Positions 53,721 to 62,793 of a stretch of DNA of 64,000 nucleotides are shown here, piece by piece. The position numbers and the translations under genes are program-made. Under the pieces are notes generated by a model, which had not been told where the DNA came from, did no database searches, and saw only the letters and a program-made list of their open reading frames with translations. The DNA comes from Metabacillus sp. B2-18 (lineage in GTDB: Bacteria > Bacillota > Bacilli > Bacillales > Bacillaceae). Position 1 is the first letter of the stretch; the number at the start of each line of letters is the position of its first letter. The stretch spans positions 248,001 through 312,000 of the forward strand of contig NZ_CP088246.1 in NCBI RefSeq assembly GCF_021117275.1, written 5' to 3'.

Positions 53721-56687
53721 TTAAGAAAGTTTCAATGGTCTTAAAGAATCTAACGAAACTATTTTCTCGGAGTTAAAATGGTATTCTCCTAATAAATTTA
53801 TATGTTCCCAACCTAGAGGTGACATATGGTGCAATAATTCTTCATTTAAACTATCAAACCGTTTTTGATATTCAACTGCTTTTGTTAGATGTAAAGTATT
53901 CCAGATACTGATGGCATTGATGATTATGTTTAAGGCACTGGCTCTTTGTAATTGATGCTGTATGGTTCGTTCCCTAAGCTCTCCTTGCTTTCCGAAGAAA
54001 ATAGCTCGTGCCAGTCCATTCATAGATTCTCCTTTATTCAATCCTCTTTGTATCTTTCTTCTTAAAGATTCATCTGAAATATAATTAAGAATAAAGATAG
54101 TTTTTTCTATTCGACCCATCTCACGTAAGGCTGTAGCTAGGCTGTTTTGTCTTGAATAAGACCCTAATTTCCCCATAATAAGGGATGCTGAAACTGTTCC
54201 TTCTCGTATAGAATGAGCTAATCGCAAAACATCCTCATAATTTTCTTTAATGACCTTTGTATTTATTTGTCCACGTAAAATGGCTTCTAATTTTGGATAT
54301 TCACTTGCTTTATCTATTGTAAATAATTTTGAATCTGATAAATCTCTTATTCTTGGAGCAAATTTAAATCCTAATAAATGAGTCAGTCCGAATATTTGGG
54401 CAATATAACCGGCTGTGTCTGTATAATGCTCTTCTATGTTTAGCTCCGTCTCATGGTGCAACAAACCATCTAAAACATGAATCGCATCCCTAGAATTAGT
54501 ATGAATAATCTTTGTGTAGTAAGAAGAGAATTGATCACTAGTAAAACGATAGATGGTTGCTCCTTTTCCAGTTCCATAATGTGGATTTGCATCTGCATGT
54601 AGTGATGAAACACCTAGCTGCATTCTCATACCATCCGATGAGGATGTTGTACCGTCGCCCCAATAGGAAGACAATTGTAATTTATGATGAAAATTAACTA
54701 ATACTGCTTGTGCTCTATTCATGGCATCTTCATACATGCGCCATTGAGATACATTGGCTAGTTGCTTATATGTAAGTCCGGGTGTTGCTTCAGCCATCTT
54801 ACTCAACCCAATATTCATTCCCATTCCTAAAAGGGCTGCCATAATAATAATCGTTTCTTCTTTATCCGGTTTTCGATTATTGGAAGCATGAGTAAATTGC
54901 TCATGGAATCCTGTTATATAAGCAATATCCATGAGTAAATCGGTTAATTTTATTCTTGGTAGCATCTGATACAGGCTTGCACTAAATTTTTTTGCTTCTT
55001 CCGGAACATCTTTTTCCAAACGTGCAATAGATATCTTTCCTTTTTCAAGAGAAACTCCGTCTAACTTATTAGAATTGGCAGCTAACCACTTTAACCTTTC
55101 ATTAAGACTTTTGGTTCTCTCCGTCATATAATCTTCGAATGATAAACTAACTGATAATCTCGTATTCTCCTTCGCTTCATTCCATGTATCTTCTGAAAAC
55201 AAATATTCCTCAAAATCTCTATATTGTCTGCTACCAACAATGGAAACATCTCCTGCCCGAACATGCTCCCGAAGTTCCGTTAAAACAGCCATTTCATAGT
55301 AATGACGATTTATTGTTGTACCATCATCCTCGTATAAATGCCTTTTCCAACGTTTTGAAATAAAATCCACTGGTGAGTCATCAGGTACTTTTCGCTTTCC
55401 AGATTCGTTCATTCCTCGGATAATCTCTACAGCTTGTAAAAGTGGCTCATTTGCCTTTGTAGAATGAAAATCTAATACTCTTAATAGCGTCGGCGTATAT
55501 TTTCTAAGTGAATAAAAGCGTTTTTGCAGTAAGTCTAAATAATCATAGTCAGCAGGACGTGCAAGCTCCTGAGCTTCTACTACCGAAGAAACAAAAGAAT
55601 TCCATTCAATAACAGATTCCAAAACCTCAAAAACATCTAATTTATCCTTTTTTGCTTTGATTAAAGCCTGTCCGATGTTCGTAAAGTGTATAACCTTCTC
55701 ATTTAGCTTTTTACCGTTTTGTTTCTGAATTTCTTCTTGAGCCTTACGGCCTTTTGATAACAGACTTAGTATTTGTCTGTCATGAATTTCAAATGCCTTA
55801 TCCGTTAACTCCTGAGTAAGATGTAATAAATAGACGGTTAATATCGAATATCGTTTATTTTCTTGAAAGTCACGGAATGCATAAGGCTCATATCTTGAAC
55901 CTAAGCGAGATAGCTGTAACAGGCGATTGCGATGCAAATGACTAATTTGTACCGTTTCTAACTCCATTCCTCGTATGTACTCTAGTCGTTTTATTACTTT
56001 TAGAAATGTTTCGGGTGAAGGATGACCTGGTGGTTCCTTTAACCAACCCAATATCGTTTTATTGGATTCGGATGGATGCTGCGAAGTAATGACCTCTTCC
56101 AGCTTTTCTTTTTGCTTTTTTGTTAGAGATTGATTAACCATATTAAATAGCTTCTTTTCAGCCATTGCCCTTGCCTCCCACACCATTCTTTCAAGTGTAG
56201 TGAAAGCAGGTAATATGATTTTATTTTTTCTTAGAAAATCTATGCATTCATGTAGTAAATGTATGGCATCACCATTTTCCAAAGCTACTTGATGAAGATG
56301 CTTAAATGTCATTCGATATTCTTTTAGGGTAAAAGTTACAAAGTCGTATTCACTTCGAATTTCTTTCAAATGATCCCAAAGTGTATTTTCTCTTTGAGGA
56401 TAAAGACTAATCGTGGATGGCGTGGCACCGATTTGTTTCGATATAAAATGTATGAAGGAATCTGGGATGCTTTTGATATGAGTGTATGGCCAGCCGGGAT
56501 ACCGAAGAACGGCCAATTGAACTGCGAACCCTAAACGATTTTCTTCTCTCCTTCGCTTATTTATAATTTCTAAATCTCGTTTGGAAAAAGTGTAGTAGGT
56601 TCCCAATATCCATTCATCTTCAGGGATTTGCATTAAAACAAGTCTCTGATCTGGTGTAAGTAATTCTCTACCTCTTGCAATTTTCAT
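53721..56687 (-). CDS. tnpA: Tn3-family transposase TnpA
   Basis: 988 residues, the normal length. It starts MKIARGRELLTPDQRLVLMQ with the DUF4158 region (YYTFSKRDLEIINKRRREEN), and carries the DDE_Tnp_Tn3 core: WGDGTTSSSDGMRMQLG near 675 and FKFAPRIRDLSDSKLFTIDK near 770, with the glutamate expected near RGLNKGESMNGLARAIFFG. It cuts at the terminal repeats and makes cointegrates. Intact. Confidence 0.95.
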   Translation of the reverse strand: MKIARGRELLTPDQRLVLMQIPEDEWILGTYYTFSKRDLEIINKRRREENRLGFAVQLAVLRYPGWPYTHIKSIPDSFIHFISKQIGATPSTISLYPQRENTLWDHLKEIRSEYDFVTFTLKEYRMTFKHLHQVALENGDAIHLLHECIDFLRKNKIILPAFTTLERMVWEARAMAEKKLFNMVNQSLTKKQKEKLEEVITSQHPSESNKTILGWLKEPPGHPSPETFLKVIKRLEYIRGMELETVQISHLHRNRLLQLSRLGSRYEPYAFRDFQENKRYSILTVYLLHLTQELTDKAFEIHDRQILSLLSKGRKAQEEIQKQNGKKLNEKVIHFTNIGQALIKAKKDKLDVFEVLESVIEWNSFVSSVVEAQELARPADYDYLDLLQKRFYSLRKYTPTLLRVLDFHSTKANEPLLQAVEIIRGMNESGKRKVPDDSPVDFISKRWKRHLYEDDGTTINRHYYEMAVLTELREHVRAGDVSIVGSRQYRDFEEYLFSEDTWNEAKENTRLSVSLSFEDYMTERTKSLNERLKWLAANSNKLDGVSLEKGKISIARLEKDVPEEAKKFSASLYQMLPRIKLTDLLMDIAYITGFHEQFTHASNNRKPDKEETIIIMAALLGMGMNIGLSKMAEATPGLTYKQLANVSQWRMYEDAMNRAQAVLVNFHHKLQLSSYWGDGTTSSSDGMRMQLGVSSLHADANPHYGTGKGATIYRFTSDQFSSYYTKIIHTNSRDAIHVLDGLLHHETELNIEEHYTDTAGYIAQIFGLTHLLGFKFAPRIRDLSDSKLFTIDKASEYPKLEAILRGQINTKVIKENYEDVLRLAHSIREGTVSASLIMGKLGSYSRQNSLATALREMGRIEKTIFILNYISDESLRRKIQRGLNKGESMNGLARAIFFGKQGELRERTIQHQLQRASALNIIINAISIWNTLHLTKAVEYQKRFDSLNEELLHHMSPLGWEHINLLGEYHFNSEKIVSLDSLRPLKLS

Positions 56688-56834
56688 GTAGTCTCATCCC
56701 ATTTCTGTAATTTTTCAGTTAATTAGTTTAATTATATATCAATAGAGTGTACTCTATTGATACAAGTATAGTAGACTGATAAAATCATAGTTAAGAGTGT
56801 TTCATAAGACTTGTCTCAAAAACGAGGTGAAATT
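56688..56834. other. Putative res site between tnpA and tnpR
   Basis: The 147-base gap between divergent tnpA and tnpR carries a 26-base perfect dyad at 56737-56762 (arms TATCAATAGAGT and ACTCTATTGATA around GT). Divergent Tn3 elements place the resolution site and both promoters here; the dyad is a good candidate for a resolvase binding or crossover site. Confidence 0.6.
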
Positions 56835-57416
56835 TTGCAGAAAATCGGTTATATACGCGTCAGTTCGACTAGCCAAAATCCTTCAAGGCAATTTCAGCAA
56901 TTGAACGAAATTGGAATGGATATTATTTATGAAGAAAAAATTTCAGGAGCCACAAAGGAGCGTGAACAACTTCAAAAAATGTTAGAGGATTTACAGGAAG
57001 GTGACATTATTTATGTTACAGATTTAACTCGGATCACTCGAAGTACGCAAGATTTATTTGAATTGATTGATTTAATACGAAATAAAAAGGCAAGCTTAAA
57101 ATCACTTAAGGATACATGGCTAGATTTATCAGAAGATAATCCATACAGCCAATTCTTAATTACGGTAATGGCTGGTGTTAACCAATTAGAGCGAGACCTT
57201 ATTCGTATGCGTCAGCGTGAAGGAATTGAGCTCGCAAAGAAAGAAGGGAAGTTTAAAGGACGGTTAAAGAAATATCATAAAAATCACGCAGGAATGAATT
57301 ATGCAGTGAAGCTATATAAAGAAGGAAATATGACTGTAAAGCAAATTTGTGAAATTACAAACGTTTCTAGAGCTGCATTATATAGAGAGTTGGCAGAGGA
57401 TAAGTTTATAAAATAG
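56835..57416 (+). CDS. tnpR: Serine resolvase TnpR
   Basis: 193 residues from TTG 56835 behind GAGGTGA. The catalytic serine is in IGYIRVSSTSQNPSRQ, with the arginine motifs YVTDLTRITRSTQDLFEL and VNQLERDLIRMRQREG; a Hin-like helix-turn-helix (MTVKQICEITNVSRAALYRE) ends it. Resolves cointegrates at the adjacent res region. Intact. Confidence 0.94.
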   Translation: MQKIGYIRVSSTSQNPSRQFQQLNEIGMDIIYEEKISGATKEREQLQKMLEDLQEGDIIYVTDLTRITRSTQDLFELIDLIRNKKASLKSLKDTWLDLSEDNPYSQFLITVMAGVNQLERDLIRMRQREGIELAKKEGKFKGRLKKYHKNHAGMNYAVKLYKEGNMTVKQICEITNVSRAALYRELAEDKFIK

Positions 57417-57484
57417 CTATCAGTAAGATATCATTATCCATCAAAGGTAAAATTATAGGTTTTTTGGGTTTATCCTACTATTAA

Positions 57485-57511
57485 AAAAGCAACGAATCCG
57501 AAGACCTCGTT
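57485..57511 (-). terminator. Terminator of the BASS gene
   Basis: On the minus strand GCAACGA and TCGTTGC pair and six T follow. It separates the convergent tnpR and BASS transcripts. Confidence 0.75.
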
Positions 57512-57715
57512 GCGTAATCGTTTATATATTGTCAACATTTGTATTTATTCTTTCTTATAAAGGGTACCGCCACAATTTCGGAAAACTTTGTACGCTAGGC
57601 GAATTGCAACCTAATTAAGCTGATTTCCCTGTGCTTTTAAGAAACTGACTTTTTTTAATGGTTTGTTAAACTAAAGTAAGCTGTTACTTTCAATAGGCTG
57701 GCTGTTAATTTGACT

Positions 57716-58651
57716 TTAACCTTCAACTAGGGTATTTTTCCTATTTAATAAACGAACCACGAGTGGTGATGTTATCATTTGCAAAACAGCGTAGAATACA
57801 GCTGGGATAAGTATGATTTCTGGCAAGTCAGCTGTATATACTATTGCAGCAGCTATGCTAAATTCTTTTTTGCTGACTGTAAAAAGGACCGCAACTAAAT
57901 CATCTTTATTTTTCACAATCGGTTTTGTAAGCAGGCCAATAAGATAACCAGCCATATTAAGCAAAAGTTGGGCAACGATGAGCAAGATAATCATCCCCAT
58001 TGAAAACGAAAGAATCGATTCAGAACTGTCTGCTACAACGACAAAAACAAGAGCAATGTATATCAATGATGAAGAAAAAGAATAGACCGGTTCATACTTA
58101 CTGATAGACGGGAATTTTGTTCGTATGAGAACAGCAAAAAACATAGGTAAAACGATGATTATAAATAGTTCCAATATCATTTCCTGAATGGGAATTTGAA
58201 ATTCAATTCCAGTCAAAAGCAAAAGGAGTGGAGGTAGAATAAACGGCGATAACCCAGTAACTATACCATTCATTAATGATGCAAGTGCAACATTACCTTT
58301 CCCAAGATAAACTAATAATGGAGCTGAAACATCGGTTGGTAAGGAGCCGACAATCGTTTGTCCAATAGCAAGTTCTTCATCAAAAAAAAGTTCACCGATA
58401 CCTAATCCGATAAGTGACATAGGAACGAATACTAAGAATATCGAGATGACTATTACCCTAGGTTTTTTTATTGCGTCCCTTAACATATTAAAATCAAAAG
58501 TGAGACTGATAAAAAACATGAGCAGGGCAAGCATCGGTGAAACCGTCACTTTCAATACTTCACCGATTTTTGGAAGAAATAAAGCGATAAATGTAGTAAC
58601 AAGAACTAATGGTAATAAATTGTTTTCTACAACACGTAATCTTTCAAGCAT
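57716..58651 (-). CDS. Bile acid:sodium symporter (BASS) family transporter
   Basis: 311 residues, nine or ten helices. Start set at ATG 58651 behind GGAGAG. BASS marks include SPMLALLMFFISLTFDFNM, SLPTDVSAPLLVYLGKGNVA in the crossover region and VSKKEFSIAAAIVYTADLPE. The family moves organic anions or arsenite with sodium or protons; the substrate here is unknown. As transposon cargo beside an alkylation-repair gene it may export or import a toxic or scavenged organic acid. Confidence 0.85.
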   Translation of the reverse strand: MLERLRVVENNLLPLVLVTTFIALFLPKIGEVLKVTVSPMLALLMFFISLTFDFNMLRDAIKKPRVIVISIFLVFVPMSLIGLGIGELFFDEELAIGQTIVGSLPTDVSAPLLVYLGKGNVALASLMNGIVTGLSPFILPPLLLLLTGIEFQIPIQEMILELFIIIVLPMFFAVLIRTKFPSISKYEPVYSFSSSLIYIALVFVVVADSSESILSFSMGMIILLIVAQLLLNMAGYLIGLLTKPIVKNKDDLVAVLFTVSKKEFSIAAAIVYTADLPEIILIPAVFYAVLQMITSPLVVRLLNRKNTLVEG

Positions 58652-58843
58652 TAAATTCTCTCCTCGTCTTTTCCTAGTAATCATATAGAGTGAAATAATT
58701 ATTTTTACTGGAACACCCTTCATTTCTTTTAATCAAATAAGAGGTATTTGTGCACCCATACCTTTATTTATGTATTATAAGTAAAAATACAGGTTTTATC
58801 TTTCATATTCTTGACGTTTAATTAGAAAAAGAGAGGTGTAGGA

Positions 58844-59392
58844 ATGGAAGAATTCCATTGGAAAGCTATAGAATCATGTAATCCGACGTATGATGGTCAT
58901 TTTTTCTATGCATTAACGAGTACACTAATTTTTTGCCGTCCATCGTGTGCATCTAGAACTCCAAATAAAAAGAATGTTCAAATCTTTTACTCTGCCAAAG
59001 AAGCTGTGAATAGTGGGTATCGCCCCTGTAAACGATGTAAACCAGACTGTTTGGAATGGCAAGGAGCTAAAAATGAATTGACGATTCAAGTAAAAAAATA
59101 CATTCTTAACCACTATGACGAAAAGTTAACATTATATCGTATAGCTAAGGAAATAAATGTAGATCCTTATCATCTACATCGCACATTTAAAGCAGTTACA
59201 GGCTATACACCATTACAATTTATGCACCAATCCCGGATTGAACAAGCAAAAGAGTTCTTATTAACAACAAATCAATCTACAACGGAGATTAGCTTTAAGG
59301 TTGGGTATAGCAGCCCTTCTCATTTTTCTAAGGTTTTTAAAGAAAAAACCGGACTTTCTCCCTCTTTTTTTCGTTCTAATTTTCACAACTGA
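58844..59392 (+). CDS. adaA: AdaA-type methylphosphotriester-DNA methyltransferase/activator
   Basis: 182 residues. The Ada zinc domain holds four cysteines in CRPSCASRTPNKKN and GYRPCKRCKPDCLEW; the first of these is the methyl-accepting one by family precedent. Residues 85-182 are an AraC-type double helix-turn-helix (KLTLYRIAKEINVDPYHLHR, TEISFKVGYSSPSHFSKVFK). It repairs methylphosphotriesters and activates the adaptive response. The adaB partner found in Bacillus subtilis is absent. Transposon passenger. Confidence 0.92.
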   Translation: MEEFHWKAIESCNPTYDGHFFYALTSTLIFCRPSCASRTPNKKNVQIFYSAKEAVNSGYRPCKRCKPDCLEWQGAKNELTIQVKKYILNHYDEKLTLYRIAKEINVDPYHLHRTFKAVTGYTPLQFMHQSRIEQAKEFLLTTNQSTTEISFKVGYSSPSHFSKVFKEKTGLSPSFFRSNFHN

Positions 59393-59589
59393 TTTTCACG
59401 TTTGTAGATGGCACCTTCTTATTAATGGAAGAAAAGGCAAATCCCGTCTTTCTCTTAAAAAGGGAGAAATCGGACTTTTTAGAATAAAAGACTCTTAACG
59501 TTGTAAATCCGCATTTTCCTGACGCTACCCCTAGTAGAATAAAATTCCTTAATATGGTATGCTATATAGAAATATAACCAATGGCGGAA

Positions 59590-59636
59590 GACGCAAATGA
59601 ACCTGATAAAACACAGGTTTCGTTTGCGTCTTTTTA
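59590..59636 (+). promoter_or_regulatory. Leader terminator hairpin ahead of the 59657 gene
   Basis: GACGCAAATGAACCTG pairs with CAGGTTTCGTTTGCGTC and is followed by TTTTT, 8 bases before the GGGAGG site. Sequence differs from 44235 and 49291, but the placement of a terminator directly before the ribosome site is the same. Confidence 0.65.
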
Positions 59637-59656
59637 TTTTTCAGGGAGGTATATTT

Positions 59657-60538
59657 ATGCAAACCGCTCTTCTTCATAATGGGAATGCAGTAAACACTAT
59701 AGAATATGACGAATCAATTCACGGGAGCAGGTTGTTCTGCATTGATAAAAACTGTCAGGCTCCGTTGATATATGTAGGCAAGTCTTCTACAATGAATGCT
59801 CATTTTAAGACAACTGGTAAAGGAGATTCACGGCATTTAAAAGGTTGTGGTTTTTATGAGAGACTCGATATCTTAGAATGCGTTAATAAAACAAAAGAAT
59901 ACCAGACACAGATGTCTGATAGTTTAAGTGAAACAATTATTAGACTCAGCATGAACCGAATAGATCCTGATTATCAAAGTAAGACAATAGAACGCGAAAC
60001 AAAAGAAGAAAAAAATGAAGAAAAAAAAGTTAAATTGAAAAATGAAACAGAAACTCCTCAATCGATAAGCTCGGTAAAAGGAGAAGTAAAGCTACTTACG
60101 GAGTACGAACCAGATCTGCTTGCAACAATCCTCATTAATGTAGGAAATGGGCGAAAGATACCCATTTCTGAGTTAATCGTTAACCAGCAAGATGCACATC
60201 ACCTCTTATGGTTAGATCGAACATTACCTAAAGTTGGTTATTTTGTATATGGTCTTATTGATAGAGTGATTAAGCGTGAGAAGGTAATGTACATTAACTT
60301 TAAGAAAGAAGATGATGTTCCTTTTACTATTGTTATCTTTCAAAAATATTGGAAAGAGTTCTCGTACACGGAAGAAGATTTAGTTGGGCAGCATGCACTA
60401 GTTTATGGCAATTTAAGAAAAAATGAATATGAAGGTAATCAAAAAACAGAAATGCTTATAAAAGGTGATAAGTACCTTGAAAAGTTTAAAACAAAGAAAC
60501 AATTAAATAATATTAATACCACTAAAGAGGATGAGTAA
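59657..60538 (+). CDS. CoiA-like N-terminal zinc protein with OB-like C-terminus
   Basis: 293 residues from ATG 59657 behind GGGAGG. The start (MQTALLHNGNAVNTIEYDES, LFCIDKNCQAPLIYVGKSST, then HFKTTGKGDSRHLKGCGFY) has the C-x4-C and H-F...H-x3-C layout seen at the start of competence protein CoiA. A charged linker follows, then PKVGYFVYGLIDRVIKREKV and VGQHALVYGNLRKNEYEGNQ, which look like a nucleic-acid-binding OB fold. It may handle DNA; a partner in the island's DNA functions is possible. Confidence 0.6.
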   Translation: MQTALLHNGNAVNTIEYDESIHGSRLFCIDKNCQAPLIYVGKSSTMNAHFKTTGKGDSRHLKGCGFYERLDILECVNKTKEYQTQMSDSLSETIIRLSMNRIDPDYQSKTIERETKEEKNEEKKVKLKNETETPQSISSVKGEVKLLTEYEPDLLATILINVGNGRKIPISELIVNQQDAHHLLWLDRTLPKVGYFVYGLIDRVIKREKVMYINFKKEDDVPFTIVIFQKYWKEFSYTEEDLVGQHALVYGNLRKNEYEGNQKTEMLIKGDKYLEKFKTKKQLNNINTTKEDE

Positions 60539-60539
60539 A

Positions 60540-60740
60540 ATGTGTGAATTTCTTATCGGAATCGATATTTCTTTTACCAGAAATAACGTTGATGTTATAG
60601 GTAGAGTTGTTAAGGCATATCCGAATACAGTGATTGTTGAAATTAGCCAGGATGATGCAGAAAAAATTGAGTCACCAAGCACATTAACGGTTGTAAATCA
60701 CAAGAATTATAGAATTCTAACAAGTCCTATTGTCAATTAA
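60540..60740 (+). CDS. DUF2187 family protein
   Basis: 66 residues from ATG 60540, two bases after the previous stop overlap region. IGRVVKAYPNTVIVEISQDD and TLTVVNHKNYRIL match the YkvS-type DUF2187 end. Small beta-barrel; function unknown. Co-transcribed with its neighbours on both sides. Confidence 0.75.
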   Translation: MCEFLIGIDISFTRNNVDVIGRVVKAYPNTVIVEISQDDAEKIESPSTLTVVNHKNYRILTSPIVN

Positions 60741-60757
60741 TAATCTATAAAGGAATG

Positions 60758-60949
60758 ATGAGTGCTTTGGAAGAGGATCGTAATCATACTGTTCAGTCGA
60801 TAAATTTATATATTGAAAAGAAGCGGAATGAAATGGTCGAAGCTGCAACAATACTAGGATTTTCTAACCCTCAAACACTTCGATTATCAGAGGAACTTGA
60901 TATGGCAATTCTGTCAGTAATGAATAAAAGTATTAAAAAGGAAGTCTAG
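60758..60949 (+). CDS. Spo0E-like aspartyl-phosphate phosphatase
   Basis: About 63 residues; ATG at 60755 or 60758 directly behind AAAGGA. The family core LRLSEELDMAIL is near residue 45 in a two-helix hairpin. It probably removes phosphate from a response regulator such as Spo0A, which would let the island delay sporulation of its host. A second member of the family is at 18220. Confidence 0.8.
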   Translation: MSALEEDRNHTVQSINLYIEKKRNEMVEAATILGFSNPQTLRLSEELDMAILSVMNKSIKKEV

Positions 60950-61054
60950 TGTGATACAGGCTTTCTTTTATTTTTCAGTAAAAAAATGTTGGGTATTTTT
61001 TACCATTAATATGTTAATATATTCTATAAATAATTAGATTTTTTGGGGGAAATC

Positions 61055-62587
61055 ATGAAAAAAATAATGTTTTTAATTACCTTTTCCATTGTTTCACTGA
61101 CTGGTATACCTGATATTACAGCAGCCAGTTCATCTACAACGTACATAAGCGCAAACAACCAAGGAAATAGACTAAAAGATTTAACGGAAGCTTTTAACAA
61201 TAAGATTAATAAAGGTGATTTAATACTTATCGATAAAAGTTATGATAACTTTAGTTCGGAAATCAAAAAGACTGAAAGAGCAATCGGTAAAGTAAGTGGA
61301 TCAGCAAATAGGAAATCCCTGAATGATAAGTATGTTACTCCTGCTAAAATAGCTAGAGAAAGAGTTATATATGAGGTTTCGCAGGTACGATTAATAAAAG
61401 ATATTGAAAAATTAATTCAATATACAAATTATCGTTCTGCAATTGAATCAAGTAATAAATTAGATCGATTAAAAAGAAGAGCTTCAGAGATAAAATTAGC
61501 AGGAGGTTATAAAGCTCTTCCTCAACAAATTAATAATTTCTTAGTAAATAAAGAATCAAACATACAGCAAGTTATCAAAAATAAAACTTTCTCTGTGATT
61601 AAAGAAAGTGTATCTCCTCGAACAATTAGAATGAACGAAGTAATTGAGATAAAATTCACTGAAACACTAGGATATGTAGATGAATCAATGGTAGAAATTA
61701 CAGATTCTAATGGTAAGAAATTCAATCCTACGTCAACCTGGTCAAGAGGTAACACCCTAATTATCAGCAATAACACATTTGAATTCGGTAAATCATATAC
61801 ACTATCTGTTTCAACTAATCTGTATTCAAATAATAATAAGATAATTAATGCGAAAGTTATTATGAAATTTCAAATAGTAAAAGAAACTGTAGATAAAACT
61901 ATAATATACAATACTATCCTAAATTCCTTAAAGAACAGCGAAAAATCTATACAATTTGATAGTAACAATAAAGAATTAGTATGGAATACCTTTAAAGAAG
62001 TGCTTAAAGATCATCCAGAACTACTTTATATAGAATCTGATTTTATATGGAATAATGGACGAATAGAAGTAAATAATTCATATCTATTTACCTTATATGA
62101 TGGAAAACAATCACACGAGCTTATAAAGAAAAAAAATGAAGTCATTAAGGAAATAATAGATCCTAATATGACTGATTATGAAAAAGTTCTAGCTATTCAC
62201 GATTATGTCGTCAAAAACACAGTGTATGATTATTCAAATAATGTCCATTGGCAATCTAATTGGGCATATGGTGCCCTTGTAAACCAGACCGCTGTTTGCG
62301 GAGGATACACGAACGCTATGTATTATTTATTAAATGAAGTTGGAATAGAGAATATTGATGTTACTGGATCGGTTCGTGGAATTGGTCATGCATGGAACAA
62401 GGTGAAACTTGATGGTGTATGGTACAATTTAGATGCTACATGGGATGATGTTTCTAAAGTTCCAGATAGTTCAGTCAGGTATGACTATTTTCTAATATCA
62501 GATAATAAATTGGCGTTAGATCACACATGGGATAAAAGAGAGTACCCTGAAAGTTACGATACTCGATATGAAAACTTAATTAAATAA
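61055..62587 (+). CDS. Secreted transglutaminase-like protein
   Basis: 510 residues from ATG 61055 behind GGGGGAA. Sec signal peptide (MKKIMFLITFSIVSLTGIPD, cleaved near ITAAS). A helical region to 180, an Ig-like domain of the SLH/SbsA type (VIEIKFTETLGYVDESMVEI) to 280, then a transglutaminase-like domain with the triad cysteine in TAVCGGYTNAM, histidine in GIGHAWNKVK and aspartate in LDATWDD. Such proteins cut or cross-link proteins outside the cell. Intact, ended by a terminator. Confidence 0.88.
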   Translation: MKKIMFLITFSIVSLTGIPDITAASSSTTYISANNQGNRLKDLTEAFNNKINKGDLILIDKSYDNFSSEIKKTERAIGKVSGSANRKSLNDKYVTPAKIARERVIYEVSQVRLIKDIEKLIQYTNYRSAIESSNKLDRLKRRASEIKLAGGYKALPQQINNFLVNKESNIQQVIKNKTFSVIKESVSPRTIRMNEVIEIKFTETLGYVDESMVEITDSNGKKFNPTSTWSRGNTLIISNNTFEFGKSYTLSVSTNLYSNNNKIINAKVIMKFQIVKETVDKTIIYNTILNSLKNSEKSIQFDSNNKELVWNTFKEVLKDHPELLYIESDFIWNNGRIEVNNSYLFTLYDGKQSHELIKKKNEVIKEIIDPNMTDYEKVLAIHDYVVKNTVYDYSNNVHWQSNWAYGALVNQTAVCGGYTNAMYYLLNEVGIENIDVTGSVRGIGHAWNKVKLDGVWYNLDATWDDVSKVPDSSVRYDYFLISDNKLALDHTWDKREYPESYDTRYENLIK

Positions 62588-62594
62588 TACAATT

Positions 62595-62629
62595 GAAGCT
62601 TCCTATATCTAATAGAGAAGCTTCTTTTT
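62595..62629 (+). terminator. Rho-independent terminator
   Basis: GAAGCTTC at 62595-62602 and 62617-62624 form the stem; five T follow. Marks the right end of the island's last operon. Confidence 0.85.
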
Positions 62630-62793
62630 ATAGCTAGATAAAATTTGAGCTGTGATAATTGTACTTTGAAATAAAGTTGAGTAGAAACATTTCTTTGGAT
62701 ATGATTATCTAAAGGGATCTGCTAAAATTACGAGCGCATCTAAATTGATAGATAGATAAAAAAAGATAAAATTTAGGGGAAATAGGTGGTTAT

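Larger units (their letters stand above)
53647..59531. mobile_element. Complete Tn3-family transposon, 5,885 bp
   Basis: Terminal repeats start GGGGTAGCGTCAGGAAAATG at 53647 and, inverted, end at 59531; the first 33 bases match perfectly and pairing continues to about 40. A 5-bp target duplication TAGTA flanks both sides (53642-53646, 59532-59536), the size normal for Tn3. Contents: tnpA, a res-like region, divergent tnpR, and passenger genes for a BASS transporter and AdaA. Everything needed for movement looks intact, so it is a recent insertion. Confidence 0.93.
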
